A DNA stretch of 36,152 nucleotides from JBPCRW01 sp050996405. Its GTDB lineage: Bacteria; Acidobacteriota; Blastocatellia; Pyrinomonadales; Pyrinomonadaceae. The first letter of the stretch is position 1. Each line of letters opens with the position of its first letter. This document shows positions 7,742 to 15,588 of the stretch, in pieces. Below the pieces are notes generated by a model. The model ran no database searches. It was not told the DNA's origin and worked only from the letters and a program-made list of their open reading frames with translations. Made by a program: the position numbers and the translations under genes. The DNA lies in the NCBI GenBank assembly GCA_050996405.1, contig JBPCRW010000095.1, positions 1 through 36,152 on the forward strand. The letters are read 5' to 3'.

Positions 7742-8263
7742 CTAAACTTCTTTATATTCCGAATCAACATCCTCGCTCGACAGCGCGACGCGATAATTTT
7801 TCGATTGAAGCTGTTTGGTAATCAGCAAATCGTCTTTCGTCTTCAATAAATCGGCGCGATTATAAACCGAGATTTCAAAATTGTAGCCGTGCGTAATCGC
7901 ATCCTTCGGACAGGCTTCGACGCAGAAGCCGCAGAAAATGCAGCGACCGTAATCGATGTTATAAACTTTGGCGTAACGCTCGTCGCGTCCGATGCGTTCT
8001 TCGTAAGGTCTGGGGTCGTCCTGCGCTTCGATATAAATGCATTCGGACGGGCAAGCCGCCGCGCACAAATAACACGCCACGCATTTTTCCTTGCCGTTTT
8101 CGTCCACGTGAAGCAAGTGCATCCCGCGATAACGCGGCTGAACGGTAACGGGTTCGTCCGGGTATTGAACAGTCCATTTTTCCTTCGGAATCTGCGCCAG
8201 CGTGACGCTCATTCCTTTGATGACGGCTTTTGCCGAGTTGATGACATCGCTGATAATTGACAT
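7742..8263 (-). CDS. nuoI: NADH-quinone oxidoreductase subunit I
   Basis: The 2x[4Fe-4S] ferredoxin-like subunit of complex I that carries electrons toward the quinone site at the membrane face. Both clusters are visible: Cys61, Cys64, Cys67, Cys71 (CVACYLCAAACP) and Cys108, Cys111, Cys114, Cys118 (CIFCGFCVEACP). Length (173) and the N-terminal amphipathic helix fit NuoI. The remaining complex I genes are not in this window, so the subunit is encoded apart from most of its complex. ATG at 8263 is the only sensible start; the ribosome site is weak (GAGAAAG). Confidence 0.92.
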   Translation of the reverse strand: MSIISDVINSAKAVIKGMSVTLAQIPKEKWTVQYPDEPVTVQPRYRGMHLLHVDENGKEKCVACYLCAAACPSECIYIEAQDDPRPYEERIGRDERYAKVYNIDYGRCIFCGFCVEACPKDAITHGYNFEISVYNRADLLKTKDDLLITKQLQSKNYRVALSSEDVDSEYKEV

Positions 8264-8304
8264 TCTTTCTCTGTTTCGTATAGAAAATTTTCTTTAATTA
8301 TAAC

Positions 8305-8340
8305 TTAAAAAGCCCACTTCTTGTAAAACGAAAGCGGGCT
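8305..8340 (-). terminator. Rho-independent terminator
   Basis: On the minus strand a stem AGCCCGCTT / AAGTGGGCT (8332-8340 with 8311-8319, one mismatch) is followed by a short T-run. It ends the zinc-ribbon gene transcript before nuoI. Confidence 0.7.
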
Positions 8341-8363
8341 GATGTATTTATTCCGGTTTGTAT

Positions 8364-9392
8364 CTAACGCAGCAGAATAGAGCCGATAACACCGAGAAGT
8401 TCAAGAATCCACCATAGAATTCCAATTACTAAGAAAAATCCTCCGAGACTCATACCGACTATTGCCAGAGTTCTTCCGCCGTAGTTTGCCGGATCAGTAT
8501 TCGCGTTTTTCATTCCTAAATATCCGGTAACTAACGCGCCAATGCCGGTCAGCGGCGAAACGTAGCAGCACAAAGACAAAATCCCCAGCACCAATGAAAT
8601 AATCGGCAAAGTTTGGTTTTGTCCCTGTCCGGCAACCGGCGGCTGAAACGGCGTATTTGCGCCGAGTCCCTGATTTTGCCATTCGGCAACCGGCGCGGGC
8701 GGCGGATTCCAATCGGATTGCCCGCCGAACGGCGTATTCTGCGGCGCGCCCCACGGGTCGCTTGCCACGCCGAGCGGCGAGCTATACGGCGATTGTCCGG
8801 CGTTAAAAGGCTCTGGGTCTTTGAAAGACGGCGGAGGAGGTTTCGGCGCATCGAACGGCAAACTGCCAAAAGCGGTCGGCGGCGGTTCGTCTTTCTGCGG
8901 GCTGCCGAACGGCGCGTCCGAAGGTTTGTCGAACGGCGAAGAAGAATCGCCTTTTGAACCGAACGACGGCGGCTCGATGCTCGAAAAAGTCGCGTCAAAC
9001 GATTTCGGCTTGGTAGTTCCGCTCGAACCCGATTGCGGCGACAAATCTCCGAACGATGGCGGATTCGGCGGCGAATCGACAGGCTTCGGAGGCGAAACGG
9101 GCGACGGAGAATCATTCTTTGGCGAAACGTCCGGTGAAGATTCCTTCGATGCCGCTTCCTTTTTCGGTTCATCGAATTTCGGCGCGTTCGACGTACTGAC
9201 CATCGTTTTCATCGGGTCGTAAGAATCGGGAATCTGCAAAATATCTTCTTCCTTGACCATACCGCCGACGATTGTTTTGAAAGGGTCAGCGGGCGGCGCG
9301 CTTGGTTTATCTTCGACCAGCGGCGTTCCGTCAGTCTGACAAAATTTCATTGTATCGGCGAAGGTTTTTTGACAGGTCGGGCATCGTTTCAT
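8364..9392 (-). CDS. Zinc-ribbon, proline-rich protein with C-terminal DUF4190-like membrane domain
   Basis: The N-terminus carries a short zinc-ribbon (CPTC at residues 4-7, CQTDG at 18-22). Residues about 30-255 are low-complexity, rich in Pro, Ser, Phe, Gly and Asp (many PFG, PPP and FGS patches), and certainly disordered. The C-terminal 80 residues contain two or three hydrophobic helices typical of DUF4190 (SLVLGILSLCC, GALVTGYLGM, GFFLVIGILWWILELLGV). Such proteins are frequent in acidobacteria and their function is unknown. A GGA ribosome site precedes the ATG, and a terminator follows the stop. Confidence 0.75.
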   Translation of the reverse strand: MKRCPTCQKTFADTMKFCQTDGTPLVEDKPSAPPADPFKTIVGGMVKEEDILQIPDSYDPMKTMVSTSNAPKFDEPKKEAASKESSPDVSPKNDSPSPVSPPKPVDSPPNPPSFGDLSPQSGSSGTTKPKSFDATFSSIEPPSFGSKGDSSSPFDKPSDAPFGSPQKDEPPPTAFGSLPFDAPKPPPPSFKDPEPFNAGQSPYSSPLGVASDPWGAPQNTPFGGQSDWNPPPAPVAEWQNQGLGANTPFQPPVAGQGQNQTLPIISLVLGILSLCCYVSPLTGIGALVTGYLGMKNANTDPANYGGRTLAIVGMSLGGFFLVIGILWWILELLGVIGSILLR

Positions 9393-9415
9393 TGTTTTTT
9401 TGTCCTTTTAAAATA

Positions 9416-9480
9416 GATGTTGGATGTCAGATGTTAAAAGTCAGTTTTTTTAACCTCTCGTCTCTCACATTTAATATCTG
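9416..9480. repeat. Heptamer element 5 (word GATGTTG)
   Basis: Four 7-nt words (GATGTTG, GATGTCA, GATGTTA, AAAGTCA) at 9416-9443 and an imperfect reverse-complement arm at 9468-9480. It lies between ndk and the zinc-ribbon gene, just upstream of the latter's ribosome site on the other side. Confidence 0.6.
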
Positions 9481-9500
9481 AAAAAGTTATACATTGACGT

Positions 9501-9917
9501 TTAAACTAATTCAAGTTTGCTAAAGAAATAAGCGATTTCCACGCCAGCATTTTCGTCCGAATCCGAACCGTGAACCGCGTTTTCGCCGATCGACGCGGCA
9601 AATTCCTTTCGCAAAGTTCCCTCGCCAGCTTCCGCCGGATTCGTCGCGCCCATCAAATCGCGCCACGCTTTGACGGCGTTTTCTTTTTCAAGTGCCATCA
9701 CGACGCACGGCGCGCTCGACATAAATTCCGTCAACTCGCCGTAAAACGGACGCTCGGCGTGAACCGCGTAAAAACCTTCGGCTTCGCGCTTTGATTGATG
9801 AATCAATTTCATCCCGCGAATCTTAAAACCGTTTGATAAAACCCTGTCAATAATTTTTCCCGTATGCCCTTTCCGAACCGCGTCGGGCTTGATAATTGCA
9901 AATGTTAAATTGCTCAT
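9501..9917 (-). CDS. ndk: Nucleoside diphosphate kinase
   Basis: Transfers the gamma-phosphate from ATP to NDPs through a phospho-histidine. The catalytic His116 is in NAVHGSDS, Lys10 is in IIKPDAV, and the length (138) is standard. ERPFY and EEFM-type residues of the Kpn loop are present (RPFYGELTEFM). ATG at 9917 with a GGA upstream is the start. The downstream heptamer element separates it from the zinc-ribbon gene, and the DUF5615 toxin gene lies upstream on the same strand. Confidence 0.95.
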   Translation of the reverse strand: MSNLTFAIIKPDAVRKGHTGKIIDRVLSNGFKIRGMKLIHQSKREAEGFYAVHAERPFYGELTEFMSSAPCVVMALEKENAVKAWRDLMGATNPAEAGEGTLRKEFAASIGENAVHGSDSDENAGVEIAYFFSKLELV

Positions 9918-9941
9918 TATTTATTTTTATTTTTCCTTTAT

Positions 9942-10295
9942 TTATATTTTTCTAAAACGATGCTTTGCCGTTTCGACCACGACAAATGCGGATTTTAATT
10001 CTTCTTCGGCGTAAAAGTTCAAAATTCTTTCGAGTTCGGCGTGAATCTGATTGACGTTTGACGGCAGAATACGCAGATACAAAACGCCGCAGCGAATTTC
10101 TTTGACGAAAACCAGATTGCCGTAATCTCTGTCGCGCGTGACGAAAATTCGGTTCAACTCTAAAGCCTTTTTCAAATTTTCTTCGTCCGAAGCCTGCGCC
10201 ATTCCGAGTTCGGCAACGCGCGCGACATCGTGACCCGAACCGATTAAAAATCGCGCCGTTATTTCGTAAACGTCTTGGTCAAGCAGCAATCTCAC
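9942..10295 (-). CDS. DUF5615-family PIN-like toxin
   Basis: A 117-residue PIN-like protein. Conserved acidic residues fit the fold: LLLDQDVYE at the N-terminus, the SGHDV turn, and VTRDRDYGNLV around residues 52-62. Such proteins pair with DUF433 antitoxins and are presumed RNases. The start is GTG at 10295, overlapping the antitoxin stop by four bases (GTGA), which shows a bicistronic, coupled unit. It is followed by ndk after 24 bases, so read-through into ndk is not involved (the genes run in the same direction and ndk is downstream). Confidence 0.8.
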   Translation of the reverse strand: MRLLLDQDVYEITARFLIGSGHDVARVAELGMAQASDEENLKKALELNRIFVTRDRDYGNLVFVKEIRCGVLYLRILPSNVNQIHAELERILNFYAEEELKSAFVVVETAKHRFRKI

Positions 10296-10516
10296 GCGGC
10301 AAATTTTATATCTTCGGACGCAATCAGCGAAATCGCGTAATCAACGCAAGCCTTAATGTCTTCGGTTTGCAAATCGGGATAATAATCATTTTTGATTTTG
10401 TCAAAAGATACGCCTTCGTTAATCAATTCCAAAACATTTCGGACGGTGATTCGCGTTCCTGCAACGCAGGGTTTGCCGAAATGAATGTTCGGATTAACTG
10501 AAATTCTTTCGTTCAT
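10292..10516 (-). CDS. DUF433-family antitoxin
   Basis: A 74-residue protein of the DUF433 family, recognisable by HFGKPCVAGTRITVRNVLELINEG and the following helix-turn-helix (FDKIKNDYYPDLQTEDIKACVDYA). Members are DNA-binding antitoxins for DUF5615 PIN-like toxins and usually autoregulate their operon. An AGGA ribosome site (AAAAAGGAAG) precedes the ATG. With the toxin gene it forms a complete type II pair. Confidence 0.85.
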   Translation of the reverse strand: MNERISVNPNIHFGKPCVAGTRITVRNVLELINEGVSFDKIKNDYYPDLQTEDIKACVDYAISLIASEDIKFAA

Positions 10517-10566
10517 AATTGCTTCCTTTTTATAGATTCAATTTTAATTTTTGATTTAGCAACGGA

Positions 10567-10938
10567 CTAGCCACAATAGGAAGTCTCAACAATAGGGCAT
10601 TTTCCCTTATCGCCTTCCGTGCAAAACAAAGTCAAATCTAGTCTTTTTCGGTCAGAATTTTTTATTTCAATTTTTATCTCTTTGCTTTTGTATAATGCCG
10701 AATTAACTTCCGATTCTGCTGAAATTATAAAAACTCCATAAGGCAATTCAACAGTAAATTTACCTTCGCCGTCAGATTTTGTTTGAATGATTTTACCTTT
10801 CTCGTTTTTTATATGAACCGTTGTAAAAGGAAATATCGCGCCCGTTTGGTCAAGCAGAGTTCCGCTCAAAACCGCCTTTTGCGCGTTTGCAAAAATAGCC
10901 AATCCAAAAATCAAAACTAAAATCTGCAAAACTTTCAT
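10567..10938 (-). CDS. Small secreted protein with carboxypeptidase-regulatory-like domain
   Basis: A signal peptide (residues 1-19, MKVLQILVLIFGLAIFANA) precedes one Ig-like carboxypeptidase-regulatory (CnaB/SpaA-like) domain: VLSGTLLDQTGAIFPFTTVHIKN and the GKFTVELPYGVFII strand pair. The C-terminus has three Cys in LFCTEGDKGKCPIVETSYCG, which may form disulfides. Proteins of this type are usually surface or periplasmic; no partner is identifiable. It lies between the antitoxin and sucD on the same strand. Confidence 0.65.
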   Translation of the reverse strand: MKVLQILVLIFGLAIFANAQKAVLSGTLLDQTGAIFPFTTVHIKNEKGKIIQTKSDGEGKFTVELPYGVFIISAESEVNSALYKSKEIKIEIKNSDRKRLDLTLFCTEGDKGKCPIVETSYCG

Positions 10939-10972
10939 ACTGACCTGAACGAAATCTTTTCCGATTTGAAAA

Positions 10973-11848
10973 TCACAAAACTTCTTTCATTGTTTTTCCG
11001 ATGTCCGCCGGAGATTTGACGACGTGGATTCCGGCGGCTTCGAGAGCCTTCATTTTTTCTTCAGCCGTGCCTTTGCCGCCGGAAATAATCGCTCCGGCGT
11101 GTCCCATTCTTCTGCCGGGCGGCGCGGTTTGTCCGGCGATAAAAGCAACAATCGGTTTGCGTTTCGATAGACCGCTTTCCAAAGCCCACTGCGCCGCGTC
11201 TTCTTCCGCCGTGCCGCCGATTTCGCCGATTAAAATAATGCCTTCGGTTTGGTCGTCTTCGGCAAAAAGTTTGAGCGCGTCGGTGTGCGTCGTGCCGATA
11301 ATCGGGTCGCCGCCGATGCCGATGGCGGTTGATTGTCCGAGTCCGACCGCGCCGGTTTGCCCGACGGCTTCATACGTCAAAGTTCCAGAGCGCGAAACGA
11401 TTCCAATTGAACCTTTTTTGTGAATATGTCCGGGCATAATTCCGATTTTGCATTCGCCCGGCGTAATAATTCCGGGACAATTCGGACCGATAAGGCGCGT
11501 CGGTTTGTCGCGCAAGTATTCTTTGACTTTGACCATATCTTCGACCGGAATTCCTTCGGTGATGCAGACGACCAGCGGAATTTTCGCGTCCGCCGCTTCC
11601 ATAATCGCGTCTGCCGCAAACGCGGGCGGAACGTAAATGACCGAAGCGTTCGCGCCGGTTTCTTGAACGGCATCGGCAACCGTGTTGAAAACCGGAACGC
11701 CTATCGCAGTCGTGCCGCCTTTCGCGGGGGTCACGCCTCCGACCACATTCGTGCCGTAATCAATCATCTGCCGTGTGTGAAAAGTTCCCTCTTTGCCCGT
11801 AATTCCTTGCACAATCAGGCGTGTGTTCTTATCAACTAGAACGCTCAA
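10973..11848 (-). CDS. sucD: Succinyl-CoA ligase (ADP-forming) subunit alpha
   Basis: TCA-cycle enzyme subunit that binds CoA and carries the phospho-histidine. His250 is in RRMGHAGAI, the CoA-binding N-terminal Rossmann domain has VQGITGKEGTFHT, and GPNCPGIITPGECKIGIMPG is conserved. Length (291) is normal. The start is TTG at 11848: it is supported by AGGAGA at 11857-11862 with an 8-base spacing, and no ATG lies near. The beta subunit gene sucC is 5.8 kb away at 17657-18826, in the same orientation, not adjacent as in most bacteria. Confidence 0.95.
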   Translation of the reverse strand: MSVLVDKNTRLIVQGITGKEGTFHTRQMIDYGTNVVGGVTPAKGGTTAIGVPVFNTVADAVQETGANASVIYVPPAFAADAIMEAADAKIPLVVCITEGIPVEDMVKVKEYLRDKPTRLIGPNCPGIITPGECKIGIMPGHIHKKGSIGIVSRSGTLTYEAVGQTGAVGLGQSTAIGIGGDPIIGTTHTDALKLFAEDDQTEGIILIGEIGGTAEEDAAQWALESGLSKRKPIVAFIAGQTAPPGRRMGHAGAIISGGKGTAEEKMKALEAAGIHVVKSPADIGKTMKEVL

Positions 11849-11856
11849 AATTTTTA

Positions 11857-11862
11857 TCTCCT
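11857..11862 (-). promoter_or_regulatory. Shine-Dalgarno site that fixes the TTG start of sucD
   Basis: AGGAGA on the minus strand, eight bases before the TTG at 11848. Confidence 0.75.
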
Positions 11863-11997
11863 AAATAATTTATGATTGGATAAAACAATTTTTCAGTATA
11901 GCACGACGTATTATTTTTCCGGCAAGACGGGTTTTCTAATTGGATGCGCCGGATTTATTGAAGTTTGTTATACGCCGCAATATCCACAATATACGTT

Positions 11998-12144
11998 TTA
12001 ACACTCTTTTTGCTTGCTTTAATACCAATTTTGTATATCTCGATATTGTTTTTGCGGGTCTTAATACATTTTTATGTGTTGGGATACCGGATTTCGATAT
12101 TAAGACTCTGATTTTTGATGTCTCAATACCGAATTTCCGTATCA
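11998..12144. repeat. Degenerate array of seven 21-nt units, each three heptamers
   Basis: Cut every 21 bases from 11998, the sequence gives seven units whose first heptamer is TTAATAC-like (TTAACAC, TTAATAC, TCGATAT, TTAATAC, GGATACC, AGACTCT, CAATACC), second is T-rich (TCTTTTT, CAATTTT, TGTTTTT, ATTTTTA, GGATTTC, GATTTTT, GAATTTC) and third is variable. A minus-strand reading shows heptad-like residues, but no homologous protein is recognisable, so this is treated as non-coding. It occupies most of the gap 11849-12256 between sucD and the next gene. Confidence 0.6.
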
Positions 12145-12184
12145 AAACCCCGTGATTCATTGCGGCAACGCCGATTCTTAACGG

Positions 12185-12230
12185 TAAAGCACTCTCGAAT
12201 ATTATTAACCGAATGTCCGAGAGTGCTTTA
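12185..12230. terminator. Perfect 13-bp hairpin downstream of the 12257 gene
   Basis: TAAAGCACTCTCG at 12185-12197 pairs with CGAGAGTGCTTTA at 12218-12230 around a 20-base loop. It follows the stop of the minus-strand gene, but only short T-runs flank it, so it may be a terminator or an mRNA 3'-end stabiliser. Confidence 0.45.
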
Positions 12231-12256
12231 GAATATATTTCAGATATTACCCGAAG

Positions 12257-12739
12257 TTATTTTAACGGTTCGGGTTTTAATCTACGCGCTTTCTGCGCTT
12301 CGTATCGCCGGCTTAAATCGTCGTAAATCGCTTTGGCATTCGGCACGTCCATTTTTACGCCCTGTTTGACAGAACTGTAATAGGTATTAGAAGCCGAAAC
12401 CGCCTCGCTGCCGCGCAATGTCGCCGTATCGTCCAGATTTTTGACGATTTGCGCCAATGGTCGCAGAAAACCGTTCAGCACGGTGAACGCTTCATAATCC
12501 TTTTTAAACTCGGCGGCATCAATGTATGCCGGAAGAAATTCAGGATTATTCGCGGCATACTGCACTATTTTATTCACATAAGAAATACTCTTTTCGCCCA
12601 ATTTGTCGAGCATTCTTTTATCTTCCGCATCGAGCGCGATAAGAATCGGCTGAAGTTTCCGCGCCAGTATGTCAATCGCCTGATTTATCGCCGTCATGTC
12701 GGCTGGCGACAAACTGATTGAAATCCGATTTTCGTTCAT
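12257..12739 (-). CDS. Helical protein of unknown function
   Basis: A 160-residue soluble protein with no signal peptide or Cys. It starts with a beta-like NRISISLSPADM and continues as predicted helices (AINQAIDILARKLQPILIAL, then MLDKLGEKSISYVNKIVQYAANNPEFLP). It resembles small uncharacterised proteins I recall from Bacteroidetes and acidobacteria, but I cannot name a family. A strong AGGAG precedes the ATG by five bases. It is the last gene of the accessory island and follows the first six-Cys protein by 22 bases, so the two are probably co-transcribed. Confidence 0.65.
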   Translation of the reverse strand: MNENRISISLSPADMTAINQAIDILARKLQPILIALDAEDKRMLDKLGEKSISYVNKIVQYAANNPEFLPAYIDAAEFKKDYEAFTVLNGFLRPLAQIVKNLDDTATLRGSEAVSASNTYYSSVKQGVKMDVPNAKAIYDDLSRRYEAQKARRLKPEPLK

Positions 12740-12760
12740 TATTTATTCTCCTAATTTTAA

Positions 12761-13132
12761 TTATTGAGTATTGCCATTAGCGGCAGAAGTGTTTGGAATG
12801 CTGGCATTAGTGTCACCGATGTTTTCACCTTTTTTCTTATTTTTGTTCCTGTTGCCATTTTCAGTATTTATGTTTGCATCTTTTTTCTTGTCGCTGCATC
12901 GCGTAATCTCATCATCGCTAATACAGTAAGGGTCTTCGGCAGAACTGTTTGATTCACAATCCTCACCCTCACAAGAAATTTTGCTGTTATCAGGGCAACT
13001 AACCGTAACTTTACAGCCAGCGGATGCAGCGGTTTGATTCGACTGCAAGATTATCCAACCCGAAACTAACATCGCCGTTAATGTAACAACTATTAGAACT
13101 ATAGAAGTTAACCTCTTGTTATTTTTGTTCAT
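12761..13132 (-). CDS. Small secreted six-cysteine protein A
   Basis: An N-terminal signal sequence or anchor (LTSIVLIVVTLTAMLVSGWII, residues 8-28) precedes a 30-residue segment with six Cys (GCKVTVSC, KISCEGEDC, PYCISDDEITRC) and a long hydrophilic tail rich in Asn, Lys and Gly. The even Cys number and export suggest disulfides. It has a strong Shine-Dalgarno (AAGGAGAT). A second six-Cys protein lies at 15310. Both flank a redoxin and a broken receptor gene. No family is recognisable; a peptide-like or surface role is only an inference. Confidence 0.65.
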   Translation of the reverse strand: MNKNNKRLTSIVLIVVTLTAMLVSGWIILQSNQTAASAGCKVTVSCPDNSKISCEGEDCESNSSAEDPYCISDDEITRCSDKKKDANINTENGNRNKNKKKGENIGDTNASIPNTSAANGNTQ

Positions 13133-13166
13133 ATTTAAATCTCCTTATTTTGAATATTTATATTCA

Positions 13167-14580
13167 CTAAAAGCCAAAACTGACATTAAAATTGAGGTTT
13201 CTTCCGCTGAAACCGCTAAAAACTCCAGCACTTGAAGCAAAAGTGCTTGAAGCATCGGAATTGTATGAAGTTTGGCGGAGGACCGAATCCGAAACCGTAT
13301 TTTCCCATCTGCTAGGTCGTATCGTTAAAAAGTTCAAAATGTAAATCTTTTACTGAATCGTCTATTTGCGAGCCGCCGCTCGAAAAAGCACCTAGCACGT
13401 TGATTGCCGCTTCATCGCTTCCGCCAAAACTTTTATTTGTCGAATAAAGAACTTGAAAACGGGTTTGACTGACAATATTTTCATTCGCCAAATAAGTGTC
13501 TGAAAGTTGTATGGTGTGGTCTTGATTATTATTACTATATGCGCGGCTTGGAAGTGAAAAACCGCCGACACCCTGTCCTATGCTTCGCTGCGAATTAAAA
13601 TCATAATTAAATGAAATTTTATGCTTTTTCGTCAGGTCTGTTTTGATAGAAAATTGCAGACTATCCAAACGGCTCGGATCGACAAAGAATCGTTTATAAG
13701 TATTTGGTTGAAAAACGGAATCCAAAATTACGGCATTGACAGCGGTACTTGAATCATTTTCAGAATGATTGGCATAAAGAATAAATGAAGCTTTCTTACT
13801 AATCAGAGGTCCCGATAAATACAAATTATAACCTCTCGTCTGAGAAGGTAATCTTTGATTGATATAAGGATTGGCTGCATTAAAGCGTGAATTGGCAAAA
13901 TTAAAGCCAATAGAGCCGCTAAATTTCTCTATGTCGGATTTAGTGAATATCTCAACGCCGCCGCCGTAAGGTCCTTCGTATTGTGCGGAAAAAATATTTT
14001 GATTGATACGGATTTGCTGAATTGCCTGTTCCGGCGGAAGTTTTCCGCCGGAAAAGCCGTCAACCGTAATCGGCAAATCTTCTCCCGTTACGCTCTGACC
14101 GGCGATTTGCCGCAAGACTCTTTCTAAGTCTGCTGGGTTATCGGGCAGTTTATCTATTGTTTCCTGCCTTAAAATTCGCGTCGTTCCAAAATTGTCCGCA
14201 TCCGCTTCTGTTTCGCCGCCAACATCGACTTTTGATTCGACGGGCGCAATCTCAAGCACAATCGAAACGGTTTTATTTTCGCCTGCTTTAATAACGAGTG
14301 TTTCACTTTTATATTCCTTAAAACCCGACGCGATGACAATAATTTGATATTTACCGACAGTTAAATTGGAAAATCGCGCAACGCCTTGCCCGTCAGCTTT
14401 AGTTTGTTTTGTAGTCCGTTTGGATTCGATGAGATTAATTTCGGCATCGGTAATTGCTTCATCTAATTGATTTGTGACTTTAACAAAAATAGAGGCGTTT
14501 TGAGTTTGAGCAGATGAGATATGAACGAAACTACCGAGCAGAAGAATGAAAAAAATTGTAGAGTGTTTCAGGTAAAGCAT
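13167..14580 (-). pseudogene. TonB-dependent receptor-like outer-membrane protein, internally deleted
   Basis: The 5' part (13312-14580) is open for 422 codons: signal peptide, a carboxypeptidase-regulatory domain (residues about 28-110), a plug-like region (LERVLRQIAGQSVTGEDLPITVDGF-type residues near 150-175) and the first barrel strands. It stops at ELFNDTT, far short of a normal 900-residue receptor. In another frame right after the stop, 13167-13316 encodes PSRWENTVSDSV and ends in NLNFNVSFGF plus stop, a typical barrel C-terminus with terminal Phe. A large internal deletion with frame change explains both. The truncated product could not form a barrel. Operon neighbours are the redoxin upstream and the six-Cys gene downstream. 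Confidence 0.7.
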
Positions 14581-14602
14581 TTGGAATACCTACATAAATT
14601 TA

Positions 14603-15133
14603 TTAATTTCCATCTGTTTCAACTTTGGCAAAATCAATTGCGAAATAATCGCTCGCATCGGCAAGCTCTTTATCGCGCCACATCCCGACCCAAACTTTTT
14701 CGACCTTACCTTTGTTATCTAATACAATCGTTGTCGGCGTTCCCGAAAGTTCGGCTTTATCAGCATCATCTTTTTTAATCGAAAGAACATCCCAAGAATT
14801 TATGCCGTAAGTATTCATATATCCTTTAATCTCATCGGCATTGTCATCAACTGTTACAGCCGTAACTTTAAATTTGGCAGGATCGGCGTTTGAAACAAGT
14901 TCCTTCCAATATGGCATCTGCTTTTTACACCAGCCGCAAGTCGGATGAAAATACAGCAGCACCCTTTTACTATTATTTCCGTCGTAATCTATTTTTGTTA
15001 CATTTCCATTTACATCTTTGGCTTGAAATACCTCAAAAACATTTCCCTCTTTTATTTGTTTCGGAGCAAAAGCCTGTAATTGAGATTTCAGGCTTAAATT
15101 CTGAAAAATTAAAAAACCATTTGCTATGAGCAA
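14603..15133 (-). CDS. Membrane-anchored TlpA-like thioredoxin-fold protein, possible 5' frameshift
   Basis: A thioredoxin/TlpA fold with redox site CGWC (in HPTCGWCKKQM) and cis-Pro GTPTTIV, which faces the periplasm behind an N-terminal hydrophobic helix. The open frame starts only at TTG 15133 (LIANGFLIFQ), with no ribosome site. One base must be added near 15155 to join this frame to an ATG at 15171, which would give the fuller anchor MTSKSF-LTTITVALLIAN. So the gene may carry a -1 frameshift, or a sequencing error, or use the TTG. It starts 22 bases before the receptor pseudogene and may have served the two six-Cys secreted proteins. Confidence 0.65.
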   Translation of the reverse strand: MLIANGFLIFQNLSLKSQLQAFAPKQIKEGNVFEVFQAKDVNGNVTKIDYDGNNSKRVLLYFHPTCGWCKKQMPYWKELVSNADPAKFKVTAVTVDDNADEIKGYMNTYGINSWDVLSIKKDDADKAELSGTPTTIVLDNKGKVEKVWVGMWRDKELADASDYFAIDFAKVETDGN

Positions 15134-15309
15134 AGCGACGGTAATCGTTGTTAGAAACTTTTCGATGTCATATTTATGCTTTATTTGAATCTTGATTCGG
15201 AAAATAATTTAAATAATGTGGATATAACCCAAAATTAAAATACGCACCTTTAGCGGTTTTCTTGAACAAAGCTATACCCACCTCTATCCCTTACTTAAGG
15301 TACGGGATT

Positions 15310-15588
15310 CTAATAAACAGGAACATCAACAGGGACATCCCCACCATCTCCCTTATTTTTACAGGTCGTTTTTACCCCATCACATATTACATAGTCAGCC
15401 TTTGCGCTACAGGAATAAGTACCATTACACGCCACACCACAAGTGTTCTCAACATAACACCCAAAGCCGTCATCTAAAATGGCTGCTGAAGCATTACCCG
15501 CAAACACTAAACCCAGACTCAACACAACGGATATTGTTCCGATAGAAGATAAAATCCACCTTCCGATGTTTGAATTGATTTTTTTCAT
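15310..15588 (-). CDS. Small secreted six-cysteine protein B
   Basis: A signal peptide (residues 1-35, hydrophobic core ILSSIGTISVVLSLGLVFAG, AxA cleavage at ASA) precedes a 57-residue mature chain with six Cys (GCYVENTCGVACNG, SYSC-type, VICDG, TTCKNKG) and a short acidic/valine tail DVPVDVPVY. The ATG at 15588 has a strong ribosome site (AAGGAGA). The longer frame to 15789 is not used. It is similar in design, not sequence, to the secreted protein at 12761. Small size, export and even Cys number suggest disulfide-stabilised peptides; function is unknown. Confidence 0.7.
   Translation of the reverse strand: MKKINSNIGRWILSSIGTISVVLSLGLVFAGNASAAILDDGFGCYVENTCGVACNGTYSCSAKADYVICDGVKTTCKNKGDGGDVPVDVPVY

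Noticed and set aside
8549..9172. 207-codon arginine-rich minus-strand frame
   Set aside because: Shadow of the zinc-ribbon gene in another frame; composition is an artefact of its Pro/Ser codons.
11936..12160. 74-codon minus-strand frame over the 21-nt array
   Set aside because: Its heptad pattern follows from the 21-nt period of the DNA, no ribosome site is present, and no family is recognised.
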